From Burkholderiales bacterium (GTDB taxonomy: Bacteria; Pseudomonadota; Gammaproteobacteria; Burkholderiales; JAEUMW01), in contig JAEUMX010000350.1 of assembly GCA_016791285.1 (NCBI GenBank), positions 1 through 11,696 on the forward strand: 11,696 nucleotides of DNA. The letters run 5' to 3'. The translations under genes were made by a program, and so were the position numbers. Shown here piece after piece: positions 7,333 to 11,696 of this stretch. Position 1 is the stretch's first letter. Every line of letters starts with the position of its first letter. The notes beneath the pieces were generated by a model that saw nothing but the letters and a program-made list of their open reading frames with translations, was not told where the DNA came from and did no database searches.

Positions 7333-7629
7333 ATGAGTTCGTCCGACATCCCACGTGCAACGCCACTGCCGAGTCGCTGCGTTCGGCGCACCCGGGATCC
7401 GCTGCAAATTCCGGTGGAACTGGGTCGCGACGAGGATCGCGCCCTCGCACGCTCGCTCACTGTGACGCGCCAAGTCGTGCTGAGTCTGGCCGTCCTGTGC
7501 GGCTCCGCATTCGGCGTCTGGTTCGCCGGTGCCATGGTGCCCGAGCTCAAAGCCGCGGCACACGCTCCCGTGCACCAGACACGTGCGACCGTCGAATCCG
7601 CACCGTCCGCGAAGGTGTGTGAGCCGTAG
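7333..7629 (+). CDS. Small single-pass membrane protein, function unknown
   Basis: I do not recognise this 98-residue protein. The N-terminal half is soluble and arginine-rich (residues 1-46), followed by one hydrophobic helix (about 48-69, VVLSLAVLCGSAFGVWFAGA) and a short Ala/Pro-rich tail ending in VCEP. By the positive-inside rule the basic N-terminus is cytoplasmic and the last 28 residues are periplasmic. Single cysteines stand at 16, 56 (within the membrane) and 96 (near the C-terminus). The start is set by GGAGGAG at 7318-7324, 8 bases before the ATG; the frame is open further upstream but without a comparable site. It is the first gene after the predicted sigma-54 promoter and lies 51 bases before the globin gene, so it is probably the leader gene of that operon. 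Confidence 0.65.
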   Translation: MSSSDIPRATPLPSRCVRRTRDPLQIPVELGRDEDRALARSLTVTRQVVLSLAVLCGSAFGVWFAGAMVPELKAAAHAPVHQTRATVESAPSAKVCEP

Positions 7630-7680
7630 CCGGCCGACGCCGCGCTTGCGACCCCAACCCACCCTGGACAGAGGACACTC

Positions 7681-8109
7681 ATGGACTTGGCGCACTCCGA
7701 TCTCGTCGCTTGGTCGCTCGCGCGCGTGAAGGCGACCGCGGATGCGCCGGCGAAGCTCTTCCTGGCGCGGCTGTCGGAGCTCGATCCGTCACTGTCGCCC
7801 CTGTTCGGCAAAACCGGCGGACACCATCGCCGAGCGCTCGCCCGCGTGCATCGCCTCGCCTGTGCGGGATTCCGCGACGATCGGACATCGGCACTGCTGC
7901 GCGATATCGCGCAACGGTGCAAAGGGCGGACGATCGGTTACCGCCATCAGGCCGTCATCATGTCGGCCGCCCTGTGGACGCTGCAGCGCCTGCTCGGCAC
8001 CGGTTTCACCCGGGCCGATCGCGACGCCTGGATTGCATACCAACAGCAAGTGCTGCGCGCGCTCGAAGGCGCGGCGCGCGCTATCGGAAAAAGCGGGAAC
8101 GAAAGATGA
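7681..8109 (+). CDS. Single-domain globin-like protein with Cys at the proximal position
   Basis: A 142-residue protein that reads as a bacterial single-domain globin related to the flavohemoglobin (Hmp) head. Supporting stretches are the helix A/B region RVKATADAPAKLFLARL followed by SELDPSLSPLF, and the F-H region RDIAQRC, AALWTLQRLLGTGFT and AWIAYQQQVLRAL. An ungapped alignment of IAQRC...LWTL with E. coli Hmp IAQKH...LATL puts Cys80 at the proximal heme-ligand position (Hmp His85). The distal B10 tyrosine of Hmp aligns with Leu28, and the E7 glutamine aligns with His49. It may therefore be thiolate-ligated, bind heme in another way, or bind none. No reductase domain follows. The ATG has GAGG (7671-7674) 6 bases upstream. 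Its stop overlaps the next start as ATGA (8106-8109), so the two genes are translationally coupled. The globin call is by eye and needs a profile search. Confidence 0.75.
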   Translation: MDLAHSDLVAWSLARVKATADAPAKLFLARLSELDPSLSPLFGKTGGHHRRALARVHRLACAGFRDDRTSALLRDIAQRCKGRTIGYRHQAVIMSAALWTLQRLLGTGFTRADRDAWIAYQQQVLRALEGAARAIGKSGNER

Positions 8110-8573
8110 GCGCGGCTGCAAAAGCGTCGTGGCAGACCTGGCCAGCACGATTCGACCCGCGGATCGCAGCCCTGAAGGCGCTCGGCACGACGTTCTTCGC
8201 GCTCGGCGCGATGGGGCTGATCCTGCCGCTGGTACCGACCACGGAAATCTGGATGGTGGCCGCCTACTGCTTCGCGAAGAGCGCGCCGGAGCTTGCCGAA
8301 CGCATGTTCGCGTATCCCCGCATCGGCCGCGATCTGCGCAACTGGGTCGAACACCGGGTGATCCGCCGCAAGGTCAAGCTGTTCGCGATCGGGGGAATGT
8401 CGACCAATCTCGCGACGGGCGCATGGATCGCGAATCTGTCAGGCGGTGCACTGACAGCGTGGGCTTGCGCTGTCTGCGCGATCGCTGCGTACGTGGCGAC
8501 GAGGTCCGAGGAGATCGACTGGGCCGGCATTGGTGACGAAGACCGGCAGGGGCCGCCTCCCGCGAATCTCTAA
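8106..8573 (+). CDS. YbaN/DUF454 family inner-membrane protein
   Basis: A 155-residue membrane protein. The family core is clear: a hydrophobic helix (about 23-43, ending LILPLVP), a PTT turn (44-46), then WMVAAYCFAKSAPEL, a YPRIGRDLRNWVEHR stretch and the basic VIRRKVK segment (85-91), followed by two more hydrophobic stretches (about 92-110 and 115-131). The usual family turn is LPTTPF; here it is VPTTEI, with glutamate in place of proline. The biochemical role of DUF454 is not established and I do not assign one. The start overlaps the globin stop by four bases (ATGA), so the two proteins are probably made together, and the product may act with the globin or with the small membrane protein at the head of the operon. 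Confidence 0.88.
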   Translation: MSAAAKASWQTWPARFDPRIAALKALGTTFFALGAMGLILPLVPTTEIWMVAAYCFAKSAPELAERMFAYPRIGRDLRNWVEHRVIRRKVKLFAIGGMSTNLATGAWIANLSGGALTAWACAVCAIAAYVATRSEEIDWAGIGDEDRQGPPPANL

Positions 8574-8582
8574 GGGCCCGCT

Positions 8583-8600
8583 CAAGGCGCGGCGGCCTTG
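8583..8600. terminator. Weak hairpin between convergent genes
   Basis: CAAGGC, six bases, GCCTTG: a 6-base stem in the 74-base gap between the DUF454 gene and the convergent reductase gene. Neither side has a proper T-run, so it would be an inefficient terminator at best. Confidence 0.25.
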
Positions 8601-8647
8601 GCATTCTTGGGCTCGCCGCGCTCGACCGCCGCAACCGTAGACCTTCC

Positions 8648-9631
8648 TCAGCGATTCACATCGACCACGACCCGGCCCCGCACCTTGCCGGCGAGGATGT
8701 CGGCTCCCGTCGCAATCGCGTCCTGCAGGGTGATCTCGTGGGTGAGCGTGTCGATCTTCTTTGGATCGAGGTCGCGCGCGAGCCGCGACCACGCCTCCAG
8801 GCGCAGCGGCTTCGGGCACATCACGCTGTCGATCCCGTACAGCGTGACACCGCGCAGGATGAAGGGCGCGACGGTCGCAGGAAAGTCCATCCCCTGCGCC
8901 AGCCCGCACGCTGCGACCGCGCCGCGATACTTCGTGCTGGCGCAGACGTTGGCGAGCGTGTGGCTGCCAACCGCGTCCACCGCGGCCGCCCAGCGCTCCT
9001 TCTGTAGCGGCTTGCCGGCGGCGGAGAGCTGGGCACGGTCGATGATCTCGGCGGCGCCCAAGGCCTTCAGGTACTCGGCTTCCTGCGGCCGGCCCGTGGA
9101 CGCCACCACCGTGAATCCCAGCTTCGCCAGCACGGCGACCGCGACACCGCCCACGCCGCCGCCGGCGCCGGTCACCAGAATCTCGCCGTCGGCCGGATTC
9201 ACACCGTGTTTCTCCAGCGCCAGCACGCACAGCATCGCGGTGTAGCCGGCGGTGCCGATCGCCATCGCCTGCTTCCCGGAGAACGCCGCCGGCAAGGGCA
9301 CCAGCCAGTCGCCCTTCACGCGTGCCTTCTGCGCGAGCCCGCCCCAGTGTCCCTCTCCCACACCCCAGCCGTTCAGCACGACCCGGTCGCCCGGCTTCCA
9401 CTCCGGATGAGTGCTCGCTTCGACGGCACCTGCGAAGTCGATGCCGGGCACCATCGGATACTTGCGCACGACCGGCGACTTGCCGGTGAGGGCGAGCCCG
9501 TCCTTGTAGTTGAGGGTCGAGTAGGCGACCCGCACGGTAACGTCGCCTTCCGGCAACTGCCCGTCGTCGATCTCCGTGACCTTCGCTTCGCGGGTCGCGT
9601 CGGTTTGCGTAATGAGGATGCCCTTGAACAT
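8648..9631 (-). CDS. MDR-superfamily NAD(P)H oxidoreductase, YhdH/AcuI (acryloyl-CoA reductase-like)
   Basis: A 327-residue zinc-independent medium-chain dehydrogenase/reductase, the normal length for the YhdH/YhfP group. The catalytic domain has the group signature [12 protein letters not shown] (39-50) and [10 protein letters not shown] (61-70); the Rossmann domain carries the nucleotide-binding glycine loop GAGGGVGG (155-162), with ASTGR (177-181) after the second beta strand, an arrangement compatible with NADPH. YMCPK-type residues are conserved as SVMCPKPLR (269-277), and it ends [11 protein letters not shown]. Characterised members reduce acryloyl-CoA to propionyl-CoA, but the wider group is labelled quinone oxidoreductase, so the substrate is uncertain. 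The protein is cytosolic. GGAG lies 6 bases before the ATG on the minus strand. It follows the OmpA-like gene on the same strand but is separated from it by a strong terminator, so it is probably its own unit. Confidence 0.9.
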   Translation of the reverse strand: MFKGILITQTDATREAKVTEIDDGQLPEGDVTVRVAYSTLNYKDGLALTGKSPVVRKYPMVPGIDFAGAVEASTHPEWKPGDRVVLNGWGVGEGHWGGLAQKARVKGDWLVPLPAAFSGKQAMAIGTAGYTAMLCVLALEKHGVNPADGEILVTGAGGGVGGVAVAVLAKLGFTVVASTGRPQEAEYLKALGAAEIIDRAQLSAAGKPLQKERWAAAVDAVGSHTLANVCASTKYRGAVAACGLAQGMDFPATVAPFILRGVTLYGIDSVMCPKPLRLEAWSRLARDLDPKKIDTLTHEITLQDAIATGADILAGKVRGRVVVDVNR

Positions 9632-9670
9632 CGTCGTCTCCAGTGTCTCCGTGGTTCGAAGTAGCCAAAA

Positions 9671-9699
9671 GTATGGGTGGGCGCAGAGTGCGAGTCGAG
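9671..9699 (-). promoter_or_regulatory. Candidate sigma-70 promoter for the reductase gene
   Basis: On the minus strand TCGACT (-35, 4 of 6) and CATACT (-10, 4 of 6) are 17 bases apart, between the upstream terminator and the reductase start. It is weak by sequence but placed correctly, about 40 bases before the ATG at 9631. Confidence 0.3.
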
Positions 9700-9707
9700 C
9701 AACGAGA

Positions 9708-9730
9708 AAAAAGGGGGCAAAGCCCCCTTC
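9708..9730 (-). terminator. Intrinsic terminator of the OmpA-like gene
   Basis: On the minus strand AAGGGGGC, loop TTT, GCCCCCTT: a perfect 8-base GC-rich stem running straight into a run of six T. It begins about 30 bases after the OmpA-like stop codon. On the plus strand the T-run is only two bases, so it is directional. Confidence 0.9.
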
Positions 9731-9762
9731 CCTTGAACCCCAGGAAAAAAGAACTGGATGCG

Positions 9763-10500
9763 CTATTGGCGATGCGACACGTGCTCGACCGTGGGCGTCG
9801 TCGTCGCCTCCTGCAGCGGCTGCGTCGTCGCACTGTTCGCGGCGACGGCGGGCGTCGCACCTTCCCGATAGACCAGGATCTCGACCCGGCGATTCACCTC
9901 GCGCCCCTTGGCCGTGCTGTTGTCGAGCAGAGGTGCCGTCTCCCCGTAGGAGACCGGCATCACGCGGCCCCGGTCGACATGCTTCTGGCCCACCAGATAG
10001 TTGGCGACCGCGTTCGCGCGCTTCTGCCCGAGCGCGTAGTTGTAGTCATGCGACCCCGCATTGTCGGTGTGACCCGCGACGATGAAGCTCACCCCTTCGG
10101 TGCCGTTCGGCGAGCGCTTGAGCTCGGCGACGATGGCATCGATGTCCTTCTTGGAACTGGGTGCGAGATTCGACGAATTCGGCTTGAACGTTGCGCCGGC
10201 TTCGACCACGGCCTGACGCTCCAGCTTGGCGGTGGACATGGTGTCGAGCGCCTGCTGCGCCCGCGCGTCGATGGAGGCGAGCTTACCGTCGAAATCGCCG
10301 ACCTTGACCTCGACCACCTTCATGCGCCCACCCAGATTGCCGAGCTGATTCTCGGCCTTGGTCAGGCGCTCGTCGTTCTGGGCGACGCGCGAGGCCACCG
10401 GTTCCATCTGGGATTGGACCCATTCCCTGGTTGCGCACCCTGGTGTGATCGACAACGCCGTCAGGACACCTGCTGCCAGAAAGATTCGGTAGGTATTCAT
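9763..10500 (-). CDS. OmpA-domain cell-envelope protein, probable lipoprotein
   Basis: A 245-residue envelope protein. A signal peptide (1-21, [18 protein letters not shown]) leads to Cys22 in TPGC, a non-canonical lipobox; with Ala after the cysteine, outer-membrane sorting would be expected. Residues about 32-90 are heptad-like and coiled ([19 protein letters not shown]), and the C-terminal OmpA/Pal-type peptidoglycan-binding domain spans about 100-210. Its key residues are visible: GHTDNAGS (143-150), then RANAVANYL and NRRVEILVY (203-211). A Thr/Ala-rich tail follows. It probably tethers the outer membrane to peptidoglycan. The frame is open to an ATG at 10698, but only the ATG at 10500 gives a signal peptide directly and has a purine-rich site (GGGGGAAAG) about 5 bases upstream. 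There is no beta-barrel, so this is not OmpA itself; it is shaped more like a Pal/YiaD-type protein. Confidence 0.88.
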   Translation of the reverse strand: MNTYRIFLAAGVLTALSITPGCATREWVQSQMEPVASRVAQNDERLTKAENQLGNLGGRMKVVEVKVGDFDGKLASIDARAQQALDTMSTAKLERQAVVEAGATFKPNSSNLAPSSKKDIDAIVAELKRSPNGTEGVSFIVAGHTDNAGSHDYNYALGQKRANAVANYLVGQKHVDRGRVMPVSYGETAPLLDNSTAKGREVNRRVEILVYREGATPAVAANSATTQPLQEATTTPTVEHVSHRQ

Positions 10501-10639
10501 GGACTTTCCCCCATTGCCTGTAAGTTCCGTTGAGGAATGCTGCGTGACCATTACTTTGCGCGAGACGCGAGCGACCGCGATAGGATATTCCGAATCCTTC
10601 GTGGGCGTATCACCCACGCCGACCCGTGTCTCCGGTCCT

Positions 10640-10676
10640 GAATTCGAGTGTTGTTCTATAAGCCGCTCTCGAATTC
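10640..10676. repeat. 9-base perfect inverted repeat in the OmpA-like leader
   Basis: GAATTCGAG at 10640-10648 and CTCGAATTC at 10668-10676 are exact reverse complements separated by 19 bases; the arm centres are 28 bases apart. It lies between the predicted minus-strand promoter and the OmpA-like start, so it could be an operator or a structured part of the leader RNA. Confidence 0.6.
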
Positions 10677-10715
10677 GCCTGATACGCCCCCCGATCATAG
10701 GGTTGCGGAGGGAAG

Positions 10716-10744
10716 TTTATGCTTTATAGCATCGATGAAATCAA
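10716..10744 (-). promoter_or_regulatory. Candidate sigma-70 promoter for the OmpA-like gene
   Basis: On the minus strand TTGATT (-35) and CATAAA (-10) are 17 bases apart in the least GC-rich part of the region. The start point would be near 10709, giving a leader of about 210 bases before the ATG at 10500. The ATGCT/AGCAT palindrome overlaps the -10 side. Confidence 0.4.
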
Positions 10745-10901
10745 AGTTCCTAATTTTTTCGTGTTCCATGTCAGCCCAACCGTGCACCTGTTGCAAATAT
10801 GTCATCGGGTGCTGCCCAGCCGATTGCGTTCGCCACACGAAGACCATGCCCCTTGCTGCAGTGCGGTGCAAACTGGTGCGGTCTCCACTGCGGCCACCTG
10901 C

Positions 10902-11243
10902 ATGCCTATTGCCTACCAGCTCGTGATCGAAGTCACGCGGCCCGTGCGCATCACCGTCGGATCACTCGGCCTTTGCGCATTCCCTGCCGGCCGTTACGTC
11001 TACACCGGCAGCGCGATGCGCAACCCGGAAGCACGCATCGCAAGGCACCTCGCGCGCGCGAAGACCCTGCGCTGGCACATCGACTATCTCCTCAACGCGC
11101 CGGGAGTCCGGATCGTGGACGTCCTGCGCTTCGAGGAGCCGGAATGCGCCGTCAATCGCGGGACCGCCGGGGAGATCGTCGTACCACGCTTCGGTGCCAG
11201 TGATTGCCGCGCCGGCTGCGGGAGCCACCTGAAGCGCCTGTAG
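10902..11243 (+). CDS. DUF123 (GIY-YIG-like) family protein
   Basis: A 113-residue stand-alone DUF123 protein. The family pattern is complete: LCAFPAGRYVYTGSAM (26-41, the degenerate GIY...YIG equivalent is RYVYTG), EARIARHLARAK (45-56), LRWHIDYLLN (58-67), a conserved EPEC (79-82) and FGASDCRAGCGSHL at the end (about 97-110). The family is related to GIY-YIG nucleases, but its activity is unproven to my knowledge. The clustered histidines and cysteines near the C-terminus (SDC, C, SH) could bind metal; that is inference. ATG 10902 is chosen because homology-like sequence begins there with IAYQLVIEV. No clear Shine-Dalgarno precedes it; the frame is open back to 10719 but that extension does not look like family sequence. 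Confidence 0.85.
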   Translation: MPIAYQLVIEVTRPVRITVGSLGLCAFPAGRYVYTGSAMRNPEARIARHLARAKTLRWHIDYLLNAPGVRIVDVLRFEEPECAVNRGTAGEIVVPRFGASDCRAGCGSHLKRL

Positions 11244-11267
11244 CCAGCCGACGCGACGTTCGTGGTC

Positions 11268-11273
11268 TATATT
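11268..11273 (+). promoter_or_regulatory. Candidate -10 element for the YbaK-like gene
   Basis: TATATT (5 of 6) lies 33 bases before the ATG at 11307, in the 63-base gap after the DUF123 gene. No good -35 hexamer is visible, so the gene could equally be read through from DUF123. Confidence 0.25.
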
Positions 11274-11306
11274 GAAAGCTCCAGGACTCACGAATCGGAG
11301 GTCGCC

Positions 11307-11696
11307 ATGATTGCAACGACGCTCGAGAACTATCTGAGATACATGCAGGTTCCCTTCGAGGTGCTGCCGCACCCAAAAGCCATGACCAGCCTGCGCAGCG
11401 CCAACGCCGCCCACATCCCGGCCCACCAGATGGCCAAGGCGGTGGTCCTCGAAGACGAGACGGGCTACGTGATGGCCGTCGTGCCCGCGGATCGCCGGGT
11501 GCATCTGGGCGCCTTGCGCGAGCAGCTCGGGCGCACCATGGGGCTCGCGACCGAGCCGGAGCTCGGCACCGTGTTCAAGGACTGCGCGCTGGGCGCCATC
11601 CCCCCGCTCGGTGCGGCTTACGGCATCGAATCCGTGGTCGACGACGAGCTCCGGGAGGGCAGCGAGATCTACTTCGAGGCGGGCGACCACGAGGAA
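11307..11696 (+). CDS. YbaK/EbsC-family aminoacyl-tRNA deacylase (3' end outside window)
   Basis: Open from ATG 11307 to the last base (130 codons) with no stop, so the C-terminus is cut by the window edge; the family is usually about 150-170 residues, so little is missing. Recognisable stretches are ENYLRYMQVPFEVLPHPK (7-24), ANAAHIPAHQMAKAVVLEDE (33-52, with the conserved catalytic-site lysine of this fold in MAKAVV), VPADRRVHLGALREQLGR (59-76), FKDCALGAIPPLGAAYGI (91-108, with the GxxPP(L/F)G substrate-pocket loop) and YFEAGDHEE at the edge. Family members hydrolyse mischarged tRNA in trans, such as Cys- or Ala-tRNA(Pro); which substrate applies here cannot be told. GGAGG (11297-11301) is 5 bases before the ATG, a strong ribosome site that fixes the start. 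Confidence 0.9.
   Translation, partial: MIATTLENYLRYMQVPFEVLPHPKAMTSLRSANAAHIPAHQMAKAVVLEDETGYVMAVVPADRRVHLGALREQLGRTMGLATEPELGTVFKDCALGAIPPLGAAYGIESVVDDELREGSEIYFEAGDHEE

Larger units (their letters stand above)
10501..10901. other. 401-base intergenic region with divergent starts
   Basis: Non-coding stretch between the divergent OmpA-like and DUF123 genes. It contains a less GC-rich segment at about 10714-10765 with promoter-like elements, a 9-base inverted repeat at 10640-10676, a smaller hairpin at 10600-10618 (CGTGGG/CCCACG), and a palindrome at 10719-10732 (ATGCT/AGCAT). A 63-codon cysteine-rich frame at 10735-10926 is open but has no ribosome site. Confidence 0.5.

Noticed and set aside
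8580..8644. Minus-strand tail reading AAVERGEPKNAKAAAP before a stop, like the end of a lost gene
   Set aside because: It is only about 20 codons long and is preceded at once by an in-frame stop, so it cannot be supported as a gene remnant.
8439..9860. A 473-codon minus-strand frame overlapping the reductase gene
   Set aside because: The product is an arginine/glycine-rich out-of-frame read of the reductase; the 8648-9631 frame has all MDR-family motifs and a ribosome site.
10501..10698. Upstream extension of the OmpA-like protein to ATG 10698
   Set aside because: The extension would bury the signal peptide behind 66 residues of unconserved polar sequence, and the ribosome site fits ATG 10500.
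10719..10901. Upstream extension of the DUF123 protein to ATG 10719
   Set aside because: The added 61 residues do not resemble the family and run through the predicted promoter region; family-like sequence begins at ATG 10902.

Overview
The window is GC-rich, densely coded chromosomal DNA. The gene families (GlrR-type enhancer-binding protein, YbaN/DUF454, OmpA-like lipoprotein, YhdH/AcuI-type reductase, YbaK/EbsC) point to a proteobacterium, most likely a high-GC beta- or gammaproteobacterium. That assignment is inference from family content; no rRNA or tRNA gene is present to confirm it. I see no IS element, phage gene, CRISPR array or integrase.

Layout: (a) 1-186, the 3' end of a small charged helical protein. 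(b) 253-1848, minus strand, a membrane diguanylate cyclase with a periplasmic CHASE sensor. (c) 2061-7092, plus strand, a tight three-gene signalling operon: a soluble multi-PAS/GAF histidine kinase, a single-domain CheY-like receiver that overlaps it by 8 bases, and a sigma-54 activator of the GlrR (QseF) family. (d) 7093-7332, a non-coding stretch that reads as a complete sigma-54 control region: two palindromes of the form TGTT-N10-AACA, an exact IHF consensus between them, and a near-consensus -24/-12 promoter. (e) 7333-8573, plus strand, the genes that promoter would drive: a small single-pass membrane protein of unknown function, a single-domain globin whose proximal histidine position holds cysteine, and a YbaN/DUF454 membrane protein translationally coupled to it. 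(f) 8648-9631, minus, a zinc-free medium-chain reductase of the YhdH/AcuI type. (g) 9763-10500, minus, an OmpA-domain probable lipoprotein with a clear intrinsic terminator and a long leader. (h) 10902-11243, plus, a stand-alone DUF123 (GIY-YIG-like) protein. (i) 11307 to the end, plus, a YbaK/EbsC aminoacyl-tRNA deacylase cut by the window edge.

The most interesting part is (c)-(e). The activator closely resembles enterobacterial GlrR, yet no GlrK-like membrane kinase lies beside it; its neighbours are a cytoplasmic kinase and a lone receiver. Directly downstream is an enhancer/IHF/-24/-12 arrangement whose palindromes have the same geometry as the GlrR site known from E. coli glmY (TGTC-N10-GACA). 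The simplest model is a local circuit: a cytosolic cue sensed by the PAS/GAF kinase, relay to the GlrR-like activator, then sigma-54-dependent expression of the small membrane protein, the unusual globin and the YbaN protein. A redox or gas-related role is suggested by the globin, but that is inference.
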